Source: Profundicola sp048268105 (GTDB lineage: Bacteria; Bacteroidota; Bacteroidia; Flavobacteriales; Weeksellaceae). Taken from it: a DNA stretch of 64,000 bases. The translations under genes and the position numbers were made by a program. The number at the start of each line of letters is the position of its first letter. The stretch's first letter is position 1. The stretch is from positions 1 to 64,000 of the forward strand of contig JBLWWH010000008.1 in the NCBI GenBank assembly GCA_048268105.1, given 5' to 3'. The notes below the pieces were generated by a model. That model was not told the origin of the DNA, did not search any database, and worked only from the letters and a program-made list of their open reading frames with translations. This document shows positions 15,997 to 26,019 of this stretch, in pieces.

Positions 15997-16434
15997 TTAA
16001 ATACTTCTTGTCATCATGTAAAGATGAAAGCCCTTTTCCCAATAATCAAGTTTTATTTCTTTGAGTTTAAAATCCATTTTTTCGTAGAACTTATAACTTA
16101 ATTGGGATGTCCTCACTTTGATTTTATTAAAATATTTTTTAGATTGAATGTGGTCCAATCTACGCTCCATTAGTAATCTTCCAATTCCCTTTCTATGGTG
16201 ACTGGGATGAATAAAATCCCATGAAATTATGGCGGTTTTGGATTCCATTTCGTAGTTAATTCCTCCTGCGCCTAAAATTTCTTTATTATTTTCAAAAACA
16301 AAGTAATCCTCAATTTTATTTTCGAGATAATGGACTAGATCCATTTCTTCTGTGGGATGAAAATGCATTGGAACATTCAACTTGAAAAGCTGAATAATAT
16401 TATTCTGATCCTTTGTATTATATCTTCTAATCAC
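15997..16434 (-). CDS. GNAT-family N-acetyltransferase
   Basis: This 145-residue protein has the acetyl-CoA-binding motif of GNAT enzymes, HPSHHRKGIGRLLMERRL (R/Q-x-x-G-x-G/A), preceded by the beta strand KTAIISWDFI and followed by KVRTSQLSYKFYEKMDF. It transfers an acetyl group to an amine of an unknown small molecule or protein. The start is a GTG whose last bases overlap the stop of the upstream DUF1648 gene by four bases, so the two are translationally coupled. Confidence 0.88.
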   Translation of the reverse strand: MIRRYNTKDQNNIIQLFKLNVPMHFHPTEEMDLVHYLENKIEDYFVFENNKEILGAGGINYEMESKTAIISWDFIHPSHHRKGIGRLLMERRLDHIQSKKYFNKIKVRTSQLSYKFYEKMDFKLKEIKLDYWEKGFHLYMMTRSI

Positions 16435-16928
16435 TTGATTTTACTAGCTTGTATTAAGTATATAATAATGGGAACGAAAGTTAAAAGAAGAGTTCCAGGC
16501 AAAAACCAAACGCCAAAAATGTTTTTATGATGTAACGCAATATAAATCGTTTCGAAGGTAATGGCGAAAAAGAGAATATTTATAAATAATTTTAAATATC
16601 TCATCAGACGTGTCGACAATTGATAATGTGCTTGGGCATTGTCTTCGGTGATTTCGACAAGATAATTAAATAAATGAGGAAATTTGTTTAAAACAGTTTG
16701 ACCTATAAATAATAGGCTGGCAACTATCGGAAGCCAAATAATTGTAGATTTTGGACCTGTACCATCTACATTTCCTGCTCCATTGAAGTGAGTTGGAATT
16801 ATGGAGGGTAAATCTTGATAGTTTACAAATACCCAGAACCAATTAGCAATTAAAGTTAGCCAACCTGCAACTTCTAAAACGTAGTCGGTAGTTGTTAATT
16901 TTAAATTAAGTCTTGGTCGTGATTTCAT
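16431..16928 (-). CDS. DUF1648-domain membrane protein
   Basis: This 165-residue protein has four hydrophobic segments. The conserved DUF1648 block is visible: LPSIIPTHFNGAGNVDGTGPKSTIIWLPIVASLL, the loop that gives the family its P-x-H-(F/W)-(N/D)-x-x-G pattern. Members include SdpI-like immunity proteins and many orphans; no function can be assigned here. It forms a two-gene unit with the GNAT gene. A CAAAAATA (TATTTTTG on the minus strand) at 16984-16991 is a possible -7 box. Confidence 0.82.
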   Translation of the reverse strand: MKSRPRLNLKLTTTDYVLEVAGWLTLIANWFWVFVNYQDLPSIIPTHFNGAGNVDGTGPKSTIIWLPIVASLLFIGQTVLNKFPHLFNYLVEITEDNAQAHYQLSTRLMRYLKLFINILFFAITFETIYIALHHKNIFGVWFLPGTLLLTFVPIIIYLIQASKIK

Positions 16929-17040
16929 AATTCAAATTGGGTGATTAATTTGATTAAATTTTAATAAATCTTTCTCAAAGATTCAAAAATAAATATACAA
17001 AAAGAATCAAATTTCGAGGTTTAATTTTGGCTTTAAGTCT

Positions 17041-17048
17041 TAATTTTG
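17041..17048 (+). promoter_or_regulatory. -7 promoter box for the EamA transporter gene
   Basis: TAATTTTG followed by CAGG fits TAnnTTTG and lies 19 bases before the ATG at 17068. Confidence 0.55.
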
Positions 17049-17067
17049 CAGGTTAAATTTTGTGGCC

Positions 17068-17931
17068 ATGACAAAACCAAGAATTGCACTTGCTATTGGT
17101 ATAATTTGTATTTCAATATTTCCAATATTGGTGAAGTTAAATCTATCTCCCGGCTTGGTTTCGGCTTTTTATCGTGTAGCCATAGCGGCTGCGTTATTAA
17201 TCCCATATGTTTTAATCACAAAGCAGTTTAAATGGCCTACTAAAAATCTATTTTTACTATCAATTTTGTGTGGTGTCATCTTTGGAATCGATATCGGAGT
17301 TTGGAACATTGCCATTCAAGGATCAACAGCTACTCAAGCCACCTTATTGACGAATTTGTCACCTGTTTGGGTGGGAATAGGTTCATTTTTATTTTTAAAA
17401 GATAAACCCAAAATCAATTTTTGGATCGGCACTTTATTCGCTCTGCTCGGAATGGTCTTACTCGTAGGTTCTGAAATTTTTATAGAGCTCGATTTTAATT
17501 TGGCTTTTATTTTCGCCATACTCTCGGGTGTTTTATACGCGATCTATATGCTGTTGAGTAAACGAATTTTGAGTGATGTTGAAGTGCTAAGTTTCATGTC
17601 TATTACGATGCTTTCCTCTACATTAGCTTTGGGCATTTTGAGTTTTGCATTTAATCAACCTTTTACAGGATTTTCACAAATGGGTTGGTTATCTTTGTTG
17701 GTGCAAGGTGTTGTGTGTCAGTTAACAGCGTGGTTGCTCATTAGTTATGCAACACAACATATTCGTGCGACGAGGGTGTCGATTAGTTTGTTGGGTCAAG
17801 CGGTACTTGCCTCCTTTTTAGCATGGTGGTTTTTGGACGAAGAAGTGACGCTACAAATGGCATTAGGCGGAATCATTCTTTTATTAGGAATTCGTCTTAC
17901 GTTTTACGAAAGACCGGTAATTAAGCAATAA
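17068..17931 (+). CDS. EamA/DMT-superfamily transporter
   Basis: This is a roughly 287-residue membrane protein with about ten hydrophobic helices in two EamA repeats. The first repeat has the family pattern FYRVAIAAALLIPYV and GSTATQATLLTNLSPVWVGIGSFLFLKDKP; the second has RVSISLLGQAVLASFLAWWFLDEEVT. Such proteins export metabolites or amino acids; the substrate is not predictable. A GTG six bases upstream is in frame, but the ATG at 17068 is chosen. It converges on the EEP gene with a one-base gap. Confidence 0.9.
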   Translation: MTKPRIALAIGIICISIFPILVKLNLSPGLVSAFYRVAIAAALLIPYVLITKQFKWPTKNLFLLSILCGVIFGIDIGVWNIAIQGSTATQATLLTNLSPVWVGIGSFLFLKDKPKINFWIGTLFALLGMVLLVGSEIFIELDFNLAFIFAILSGVLYAIYMLLSKRILSDVEVLSFMSITMLSSTLALGILSFAFNQPFTGFSQMGWLSLLVQGVVCQLTAWLLISYATQHIRATRVSISLLGQAVLASFLAWWFLDEEVTLQMALGGIILLLGIRLTFYERPVIKQ

Positions 17932-17932
17932 A

Positions 17933-18988
17933 TCATTCCTCTTCTTCAGCTGCGTCTTCACCCTCTTCTATAAGCTCCTCCACCTCTTGTTTTTCTTCTT
18001 TCTTCATTCTTTTGTCTGAATGATCTACAGAAGAAGTAACAGAAAAAGTCGAGAAAATAGGTAGATGATCCGACCCAATATCTGGAAGAATTTTGATACT
18101 ATTCACAACGATTTCTTTAGATGAATAAAGCAAATCAATTGGAAATCTAAAAATGCTAGGTCTCACTGGAAAGGTACCAAAGATTCCCTTGCCAATTCTT
18201 GCGTCATTCAGATTAGAAATTTCAGCAAATAATTTGGAACTTCTCGACCAGCATACCGAATTGAAATCACCCGCAACTAAAGAAGGTTCATCTTGTTTTA
18301 CAATCAATTTGGCTAGCTGCATTAACTCTCCATCTTTCTGGCGAGAGCTCGGTTTTTCGGTTGGACTTGGTGGTGGTGGATGAAATCCCCAAAACACAAA
18401 TCTATGATTTTTACTATCCTCTAAATGAGCTTCAATGGCAGGTCTATCATCGACTAAAAAATGATGTTCTTTGATTTTATTTACTTTTAATTTAGTGTAA
18501 AGATGCATTCCATAGCGATTTTCATAAGGTGCTTTTAGAAAGCTTGGCAGTTGATCTTCTATGGCTTCTAAAGCTTTTTCCCAAGCTTTGTTGGTCTCCA
18601 TCGTTAATAAAATATCTGGCTGATATTCGCGAACTAAATCAATTAATTTTTGGTAATCAGTGTTGCTTTGAAGAACATTTACACTTAATAAAGTTACTTC
18701 ATGTTGAGGTTTTTCGCCAGATTTACGGAAATAATGTGTCGGCAAAAATGGAAGAATGATATAAGCTTGATAAAGAATAGAAATCCCTAAAAATATTTGT
18801 GCGATGAGTATTTTAGTACTGAAATCCTCAAAATAGAGGAAGCTAGCAATTAAGATGATGAGCATTAAAAATAGAATCTGAATTCTAAAATAATCGAATA
18901 CACGAGCCGACCAATGAGTAATATTCGTTGATGGTAAAAAACTTATTAGTAATAGTAAAACTGCTAAAACTATAAATGTGGTCGTCAT
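17933..18988 (-). CDS. membrane-anchored endonuclease/exonuclease/phosphatase-family protein
   Basis: This 351-residue protein starts with about three membrane helices in the first 90 residues and then has an EEP (DNase I-like) domain facing the periplasm. The metal and catalytic residues are present in LLTMETNKAW, the WGFHPPPPSP loop with its conserved His, AGDFNSVCWS and the terminal IGSDHLPIF. The last ~30 residues are very acidic (EELIEEGEDAAEEEE). EEP enzymes hydrolyse phosphodiesters in nucleic acids or lipids; which is not clear. A second EEP protein occurs at 50679. Confidence 0.87.
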   Translation of the reverse strand: MTTTFIVLAVLLLLISFLPSTNITHWSARVFDYFRIQILFLMLIILIASFLYFEDFSTKILIAQIFLGISILYQAYIILPFLPTHYFRKSGEKPQHEVTLLSVNVLQSNTDYQKLIDLVREYQPDILLTMETNKAWEKALEAIEDQLPSFLKAPYENRYGMHLYTKLKVNKIKEHHFLVDDRPAIEAHLEDSKNHRFVFWGFHPPPPSPTEKPSSRQKDGELMQLAKLIVKQDEPSLVAGDFNSVCWSRSSKLFAEISNLNDARIGKGIFGTFPVRPSIFRFPIDLLYSSKEIVVNSIKILPDIGSDHLPIFSTFSVTSSVDHSDKRMKKEEKQEVEELIEEGEDAAEEEE

Positions 18989-19190
18989 TGAATATTTAAT
19001 TATGCTGAGATTAAATATAAGTAACTAATCCAATTTGGTACAAGATTATAATCATTTAATTCTAAAAATCCGTTATCTGCAATAATATATTTTAGGACTA
19101 AATATGCTAATTCCCAATTTTTAAACCTATCACGTGCAACATGAGTAATGGCTAGATATGATTAACATAACTCAACAAAAGCATTAGTAT

Positions 19191-19496
19191 TTAATGCTGA
19201 TTACTTTCTAATTTATTCTTTAACAGTGAAATTAAGACTAAAAACAAACCTCCTCCAACGAAAGAAACTATAAAATTGATTAGTAGAAGAAGATAATCTA
19301 CAGTTCCCGTTTCCATGATTAATTTAGGTGAAAAACCTAGTCTACCTAAGGATTTAATAAATAATATTCCTCCAAACACACCTAGGATAGTGTTTCCGGT
19401 TAAGCCCATAGAATAGCGTTTTAGACAAATTCCAATAAAATTTGCACCTAAGATTCCCATCAAAATTCCTGCTAATGAAATAAACGAAGCTATCAT
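19191..19496 (-). CDS. small membrane protein downstream of cydAB
   Basis: This 101-residue protein has three hydrophobic segments. The piece LKRYSMGLTGNTILGVFGG, followed by a Gly-rich helix, resembles the GlsB/YeaQ/YmgE-like small membrane family seen in many Bacteroidota (K-x-x-S/N-x-G-x-x-G-N-x-x-G). It follows cydB by 11 bases on the same strand and so is likely co-transcribed with the cytochrome bd oxidase. It is not similar to the CydX or CydY subunits, which are only 30-50 residues. Function unknown. Confidence 0.6.
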   Translation of the reverse strand: MIASFISLAGILMGILGANFIGICLKRYSMGLTGNTILGVFGGILFIKSLGRLGFSPKLIMETGTVDYLLLLINFIVSFVGGGLFLVLISLLKNKLESNQH

Positions 19497-19507
19497 TTTA
19501 ATCTTTT

Positions 19508-20581
19508 TTAATGTCCATAATCCATGTTATCAATTTTTCCACCCAATAACCTTTTTTGGACAATAGCATAAATGACTGCTAAAATTAGAGCAAGAATACC
19601 CCAATATACAGCTACTGATAGTCCATAAGCTGCAGCTGATGTGTTATAAATAGTTAATGGTCCATTTAAGTCATTCGTGGATGGTAATATAGCCGGGAAA
19701 ATAGAGGCAAGGGTAGATGTAATTCCACCTACAATTAATAAGCTTGAGAATATAAAAGGGTAGAGGTCGCTTTTTGATTTTTTTCTAAAGAATAATCCAA
19801 TCAAACCTGTAATGTATATCACTGGGAAAACAATCAAATAAGGACGATCTATGAAATTTTCAAAGATATTAGGGTTCACAAATTGCCAAATGAAAAGTGA
19901 GAAAATTGTTAGTCCAACCAGGGCGATATTTAATCTAAAAACAACTCTTTTAAGTTTTTCGTTGATGCTCGAATTGGTTTTGAGAATAATCCAATTAGCA
20001 CCATGAATTGATAATGTGACGACAGAAATTATACCAATAATGACCGTAAACCAATCCATTACGCCTGGAGTTTCACTCATCGGACTAAAACTACTATTCC
20101 ACAACGGCAAGAAAAAGAAGTGAGCTTCGTGTAGCGCCTCTCCATTTTCTACTTCACCTAAGTTTACTCCTCTTACAATATTTCCTAAGGCAATTCCAAA
20201 GAATAAAGCCAAGAGTAAACTCGAAATGCCAAAGGATTTATCCCAAATGGCTTTCCACATTTGAAAAGGAAATTGATTTCTAAATTCTAATCCAATGGCT
20301 CTGAATATTATCAGCCATAAAACAATGATTAATGGTAGATAAAAACCACTAAATATGGAAGCATAAAAAGTTGGGAAGGCCATGAATAACAATCCTCCCG
20401 CAGCCACAAGCCAAACCTCATTAGAATCCCAAAACAAGCCGGCGGCTTTGGCTACTACTTCTTTGTCTTTTTCCTCTTTTGCATGAAATAAATGCATAAT
20501 TCCTGTTCCGAAATCATATCCATCTAAAACGAAAAATATGATGAGAACAGCTACCACTATAATGTACCAAAAAATCTCCAT
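19508..20581 (-). CDS. cydB: cytochrome bd ubiquinol/menaquinol oxidase subunit II
   Basis: CydB is the second subunit of the high-affinity terminal oxidase. The N-terminus has the conserved FFVLDGYDFGTGIMH, then WDSNEVWLVAAGGLLFMAFP with the acidic residue of the proton path, and LPLIIVLWLIIFRAIGLEFR. About nine membrane helices and 357 residues are normal. It starts two bases after the end of cydA, a tight operon. Confidence 0.95.
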   Translation of the reverse strand: MEIFWYIIVVAVLIIFFVLDGYDFGTGIMHLFHAKEEKDKEVVAKAAGLFWDSNEVWLVAAGGLLFMAFPTFYASIFSGFYLPLIIVLWLIIFRAIGLEFRNQFPFQMWKAIWDKSFGISSLLLALFFGIALGNIVRGVNLGEVENGEALHEAHFFFLPLWNSSFSPMSETPGVMDWFTVIIGIISVVTLSIHGANWIILKTNSSINEKLKRVVFRLNIALVGLTIFSLFIWQFVNPNIFENFIDRPYLIVFPVIYITGLIGLFFRKKSKSDLYPFIFSSLLIVGGITSTLASIFPAILPSTNDLNGPLTIYNTSAAAYGLSVAVYWGILALILAVIYAIVQKRLLGGKIDNMDYGH

Positions 20582-20583
20582 AA

Positions 20584-21915
20584 TTAATGATTTTGAGCTT
20601 TAGGACCTGCGTAAATAGTCTTACCAACCAATAATAAAAACAATAAACCAAGTAGCATATATAATCCAACAAAACCTAATAAGGTGAATAAAGTATTACC
20701 CGAAGATACGGTTGGCGATATGCCGTCGCTTGTTCGTAATAAGCCATAGACCAACCAAGGCTGTCTTCCTAATTCTGCCGTATACCAACCGGTGATATTG
20801 GCGATGTATGGAAACGGAACCAGGAACATAATGGTCCATAAAAGAGGTTTCATCTTATAGAGTTTATCTTTCCATAAAAAGAAAGCCGCCAACACCATTA
20901 CGCCAATAAAGATGGTACCCAATCCCACCATGATATGATAAGCATAATAAAGTGCAGGAATATTATCTGGAAGCACATCGTCTTCAAACTGATCCATTCC
21001 TGGAATTTGTTGGTTCCAGTCTTGATATGTTAAAAAGCTTAATACATTCGGTACAGCGATTTTATTATCCAATTTCTTTTCTACCATATTGGGCTGCCCG
21101 ATCAAAACAATCTCAGCACCAGCTTCTTCTGTTTCAAAAATCCCTTCCATTGCGGCAAATGCAGCAGGTTGATATTTTGCCACGTTTTTAGCGTTCCAAT
21201 CTCCTGTTGGGAATGCTACCAGAATACTAGAAATTAGCCCGAAAATAACTCCAGTTTTTAAGAATAATTTCCCATGTTCAACATGCTTATTTCGGAGGAT
21301 GTACAAAGCCCCAATACTCGCAACTACAAAAGCCGATGTCACTACAGAGGCAAATTGATTGTGTAAGAAAGCCGGTAATAACCAGGGATTTGTGAATAGT
21401 TCTGAGAAATTATTTAATACAAACTTACCATTATCTAAAATTTCATAACCTACAGGATGTTGCATCCAGGCATTGGTTGCGAGAATAAACCAACCACTTA
21501 GCCAGGAGCCTAAAAAGACCAAAATTCCTGTGAGTAGATGAAGTCGTTGACCCATTAATTTTTCTCCGAAAATGAATAGTGCTAAAAAGGAGGATTCAAG
21601 GACAAACGAAAACATGCCTTCCATGGCGAGGGTTTGACCAATAATACTACCTGTGAGTTCGGAAAACTTAGCCCAATTCGTTCCAAATTGAAACTCCATG
21701 GGGATTCCGGTTACAACACCCATCGTAAAATTGATAGCAAATATCTTCATAAAGAATTTTGCCGCATCGTTGTACTTCACTAGGTTAGTGCGTAAATAAT
21801 TCCACTTAAAATAAACTACCATTAGGGATAATCCCATGGTAAGTTGTGGAAAAATATAGTGAAAAGTGATAGTGAATGCGAATTGCAGTCTATCGTAGAA
21901 TATTAGATCTTCCAT
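20584..21915 (-). CDS. cydA: cytochrome bd ubiquinol/menaquinol oxidase subunit I
   Basis: CydA carries the three hemes and oxidises quinol while reducing O2 to water, allowing respiration at low oxygen. The heme ligands are recognisable: the His in FTITFHYIFPQLTMGLS near residue 18, the WMQHPVGYEI region and the methionine in HIMVGLG. The signature GRQPWLVYGLLRTSDGIS is intact. With 443 residues it has the short Q-loop type. It is the first gene of cydAB plus the small membrane gene at 19191. No clear promoter was found, although CAAAGGTC lies upstream, a near match to the -7 box. Confidence 0.95.
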   Translation of the reverse strand: MEDLIFYDRLQFAFTITFHYIFPQLTMGLSLMVVYFKWNYLRTNLVKYNDAAKFFMKIFAINFTMGVVTGIPMEFQFGTNWAKFSELTGSIIGQTLAMEGMFSFVLESSFLALFIFGEKLMGQRLHLLTGILVFLGSWLSGWFILATNAWMQHPVGYEILDNGKFVLNNFSELFTNPWLLPAFLHNQFASVVTSAFVVASIGALYILRNKHVEHGKLFLKTGVIFGLISSILVAFPTGDWNAKNVAKYQPAAFAAMEGIFETEEAGAEIVLIGQPNMVEKKLDNKIAVPNVLSFLTYQDWNQQIPGMDQFEDDVLPDNIPALYYAYHIMVGLGTIFIGVMVLAAFFLWKDKLYKMKPLLWTIMFLVPFPYIANITGWYTAELGRQPWLVYGLLRTSDGISPTVSSGNTLFTLLGFVGLYMLLGLLFLLLVGKTIYAGPKAQNH

Positions 21916-21983
21916 ATATAGAAATATACTTTTGGCAAAGGTCTAAAACAGACCATTACCAAAAGAATTTATAATATTAAAAT

Positions 21984-22793
21984 TTACATTTTTTTGATGT
22001 TATGAATAACACCACCATCGACCAAAACATCTGTTCCAGTAATAAAACCAGCTTGGTTGCTGGCTAAAAATTTAATAATCCCTACCACGTCCTCTGGTTT
22101 TCCATTTCGTTGAAGTGGTGTAGCATTTTTAATCATTTCCATTCTCTCGGGATGCTCTTCAGCCGCTTTTAGCGCCATTTCTGTTTCAATTACACCTGGA
22201 GAAACCGTTACAATTCTTGCTTTTTTCTGTCCCCATTTTCCAACATTTTTAACAGATAATAATTGAACTCCTCTTTTGGCGAAGTCATACATTAAATTAG
22301 AATTACCATCTGTGAATTTACTTACAATATCAAAAGAATCATCTTTCTGTGGATTTCTTAAAGCATCATCATATTCAGGATTAGCTGGAACGCTATGCGC
22401 CATCATAGAAGAAAGTAGAACCGCTACTGAACCTTCTTGTGCGATTTCATAGAATGCATCTACTAAGTATTCCGTAGCAATAAGGTCGATGGTAAATATC
22501 TTTTTTAAATCCTGAGCCGAACCACTCACGCCAGCTGTATGGATTAGCGCTTTAAAGGATCCGCTTTTGTTTACAAAATCTATTAACTTGGCAATATCAT
22601 CCTGATTGGTGATATCACATGCAATTCCAGAAACTTTATAACCTTGATCTTGAAGTTTTTCTACAACCTCAGCAACCATTTCTTCTGAATAATCAGTAAC
22701 AACCAGGTGCTTATCTTTAAAGGCTTTTACACATGCAGTTCCTATTCCTCCAGCGCCTCCGGTGATGACAATTAAATCTCTTTGACTTCTCAT
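21984..22793 (-). CDS. short-chain dehydrogenase/reductase (SDR)
   Basis: This 269-residue NAD(P)-dependent SDR has the cofactor motif TGGAGGIGTAC near the N-terminus, a HTAGVSG motif (NNAG equivalent), the catalytic serine in LLSSMMAHS and the catalytic Y-x-x-x-K replaced by YDFAKRGV. The C-terminal VSPGVIETEMALKAAEEHP and GFITGTDVLVDGG are the classical tail. The alcohol or ketone substrate is unknown. The gene stands alone between cydA and the DUF1456 gene on the same strand. Confidence 0.9.
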   Translation of the reverse strand: MRSQRDLIVITGGAGGIGTACVKAFKDKHLVVTDYSEEMVAEVVEKLQDQGYKVSGIACDITNQDDIAKLIDFVNKSGSFKALIHTAGVSGSAQDLKKIFTIDLIATEYLVDAFYEIAQEGSVAVLLSSMMAHSVPANPEYDDALRNPQKDDSFDIVSKFTDGNSNLMYDFAKRGVQLLSVKNVGKWGQKKARIVTVSPGVIETEMALKAAEEHPERMEMIKNATPLQRNGKPEDVVGIIKFLASNQAGFITGTDVLVDGGVIHNIKKM

Positions 22794-22928
22794 ATGCTAC
22801 TAAATTTATCTATAAAGTTAACAATATAAAATGTCTTGTGTGTGACTTATGCTACTTAAAATAAATGATAAGACTCAAATTAAGTCAGTAATTAATTTTA
22901 ACGAGTATGATTTTAAATTATAAATTAC

Positions 22929-23390
22929 TTAATTGGGTTTATGTTTAAGTTGTAATGCCGTGAAAAAGTTTCTCAAATATTGATCTAATAATGGGCGATA
23001 AGATTTATGGTTAGCATTTCTGAAAAATGCACTTAATTCATGGTTGCTTAGTTTTCTGTCTACTGAAGCAAAAAGATCTAAAATATCATCCGATTGAAAG
23101 TTCAAAGCGATTTTCATCTTCTTTAGAATCATATTATTGCTCAGCGGATCTTCTGGTGTTGGTATAGGACCTTCTCTTTTTCCACGATTTTCTATTATTA
23201 AACCATTCAAAAATATAGCTAACTCTTTATCTGTTAATTCAATATACATTGGATCATCATCTTTTTTCAGCCAATTACTAACGATAGATCTATCGACTTG
23301 GAATTCAGCTAAATTGAAAAGATCTATCATTTTTGAATCGCTAAAATCGAATATGTAGCGGATTTTCCTAAGTATTTCGTTGTTTGTCAT
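22929..23390 (-). CDS. DUF1456-family protein (YehS-like)
   Basis: This 153-residue protein contains two copies of the DUF1456 repeat: NNEILRKIRYIFDFSDSKMIDLFNLAE...VSNWLKKDDDP and NNMILKKMKIALNFQSDDILDLFASVDRKLSNHELSAFFRN. The family is widespread and helical and has no known function. Its upstream region abuts the decayed outer-membrane patatin gene. Confidence 0.87.
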   Translation of the reverse strand: MTNNEILRKIRYIFDFSDSKMIDLFNLAEFQVDRSIVSNWLKKDDDPMYIELTDKELAIFLNGLIIENRGKREGPIPTPEDPLSNNMILKKMKIALNFQSDDILDLFASVDRKLSNHELSAFFRNANHKSYRPLLDQYLRNFFTALQLKHKPN

Positions 23391-23459
23391 GAGCTATAAT
23401 TTAAGCAATATTTGAGTTTTTTGAAAGGTATTAAAAATGAATTAAATGATTCGAATTCT

Positions 23460-25797
23460 TTACCTATGAAAATGATATCCAACCCCAAAATATACCCTGG
23501 TTTTCTCTACACCATTCACCTACGAGAGGTCTAAATTTACAGGACCTAATATTGATTTATAGCCAATATTGAGACCAGATGAGAAAATAAAACTTGGAAT
23601 TTCTGCCTCTGCCCAACGACCTTTAGTATTTAGAATATTCGATAAATAGTTACCAAAATCTTTAAAACCTACTGTAGCAAAGTCAGCATGTGGAATGATG
23701 TAAATTTTGGGACTAATATTGTACTGTAATCCAATATTTATTTTAGAAAACTGAGTTACCATTAACTCTGATTCGTTCAAGCCAGGAAAAATAAAACTAT
23801 CGCTAATGGGATTGATTTGATTTCCGCCTAATAAATATTTTGCTCCGATAGCATAATCTGAGAAAGAAATATGATTAGGTTTATTATCATCCATAAAAGT
23901 ATAATTACCCGAGATTCCAAAAATACCTGTTGTAGCGGATGAGAAGCTAACCCGTTTTTCATAATTAGCTCCTAACTTAAAGAATTGACTAGTTGAGCCA
24001 TCTTGGGTTGGGTTTTCGAGACTCGTATACTGAACAAATATTTTATTATAAAAAGATCGACTGGCTTTTGCCGTAAAAAAAGCCCCTTGGGTTGCGTATT
24101 GAGCTTCATTAAGGGTGTTGTAGTAGTAATGAGCACTTAGTTGCACAGACTCATATCGGTACTTTCTTAAGCCATAAACATTATCATTGAAATCAGGATC
24201 TACTCTTGGTTTTAATTTTGAGTTCTGATATTTAACGCCGAAACCGACATAATTCTTCATAGAATTTAAGTTGCGATTCACTTGATTGTCAATATCAAAA
24301 TAACGATACTTCACATCATCTACTTCTTCTCCTGAAATAAAGATTTTTTGATTTAATCTTTGACCCATAAATTGAGATTGCCACCACCAATCTCTGTCAC
24401 CACCAAAGTTTTTTTGATGTTGTATTTTTAATCGAGGCTGTTCGGCTATATCCAGGGTAATCATTGATCGAGAGGCTGCGCCTAATACGTTTCTTCCGGT
24501 ATAATTAGCCAAAATCCCAACACCATAAAAATCATCATAATGTAGAGCTCCTTTGATTTGATGTTTAGATCTTTCTATACCGGTTAATTCGATTCCTAAT
24601 TTTCCATTTTCGAAGGTAGGTCCAAAGACTATTTGATCAAAAATAGTGGTTCCCATAGCTCTATTAATTCCCTCTATGATTTCTTTTCGAGAATATTCTT
24701 CGTGTGTTCTAATATTAGTTCCTGCTTCTACAAGCGCCCTATTGGTGCTGCTGATATTTTTATAGACAATAGTATCCAAAACGAAACTATCTCTTACGTA
24801 GGGTAGCTTAACTTTTCTTTGCTTTGCTCAAAGTTTTTTAAACGATCGGCAAGTTCTACTAGAACATCAATATTTTCTGTCACGGCCACTTTACCGTCGA
24901 TATAAATTTGTCTACTTTTCTGAAAATCGGCGGTGGAACCACTCAAATGAGGTGTGTGATCCAATAGAATATCACACATTTCTCGGTTTTTTGGATTTTT
25001 TAAATTACTACTCAACATGGCCGCCTGAAACAGAAGGCTAGAGATATTTTCTAACTCATCTTTATCTTGCATACCATCACCCACATCGCTTCCAATGATA
25101 ATATCCGCACCCATTTCTTTGGCTACATCTACCGGAAAGTTATTTAATAATCCACCGTCAACTAGAAGAGTTTCCTTGTATGGGACTGGTGAAAAAGCCC
25201 CTGGAATTGACATACTTGCGCGCATAGCAAAGGAAAGATCTCCATCTTTCAATATCAATTCTCGTCCATTTACAATATCCGTTGCTATTGCTCTAAAAGG
25301 AATCTGTAGCTTATCGAAATCATCTATTTGATAACTTGGGAATGAAATATCTGAAATAAATTGTCGAAGATTTTGATCGTTGAGTAGCGATTGGCCTATT
25401 TGCACATTGCCTTTTTTCCAACTTAATTCAACCAAATATTGATTGAATTCTGACTTTTCTTCTACACTTACATTTCTCAAAGAAACTTTACCTCCAATCA
25501 ATTGATCCCATTTAATGGTTTTTGAAATAGCCGCAATACTATCTCCAGAATATCCCATTGAGTAAAGACCTCCCACAATACTTCCCATACTGTTTCCTAC
25601 CACCAAATCAGGTACAATCCCCAATGAATCTAGTGTTTGGAATAGAGGAATATGAGCTAAGCCTTTGGCGCCACCACCGCTCAATACTAAAGCTACTTTT
25701 GGTTTTTTTCTTGAGAAAATCCATCTAGAGAAGACCCTAATAAAAGGAATAGTAATAAATAGCGAAAAGTATCTTTTAAAATTGAGAATATGGGCAT
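23460..25797 (-). pseudogene. decayed patatin-like phospholipase fused to an outer-membrane beta-barrel
   Basis: Read in order, the fragments make one protein of about 779 residues, but three lesions break it. The ATG at 25797 opens a signal peptide (MPIFSILKDTFRYLLLFLLL...FSQEK); the frame is then lost at an A7 run (T run at 25703-25709 on plus), and one extra A would give SQEKKPKVALVLSGGGAKG. The patatin domain follows (GNSMGS serine motif, DGGLLNNFP). Near 24813 a second missing base again shifts the frame; restoring it joins ...QSKEK to VKLPYVRDSF. The BamA/Omp85-like barrel then ends at an in-frame TAG (23520), after which 19 codons finish with the barrel-closing RVYFGVGYHFHR. Adding two bases makes the length exactly 780 codons. 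Intact relatives (PlpD-like) are surface-displayed lipases. Confidence 0.85.
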
Positions 25798-26019
25798 AAT
25801 CTATTGAACAAAGTTATGTCACACCAGAGAGGAGATATAAGTCTTAATTGTTCACAAAAATACAATTAAAGTTTTTGAATATATCTATTGTTATTTTTAC
25901 AAGTAATCTCCCATATAATTAAAGCAACAGATCAATTTAAACGACATATGTCAATGTTTTTAAATTAAAATAATCTAATAAGTTTTAAGAATGAGAAGCT
26001 TTATAATTTAAATCTATGA

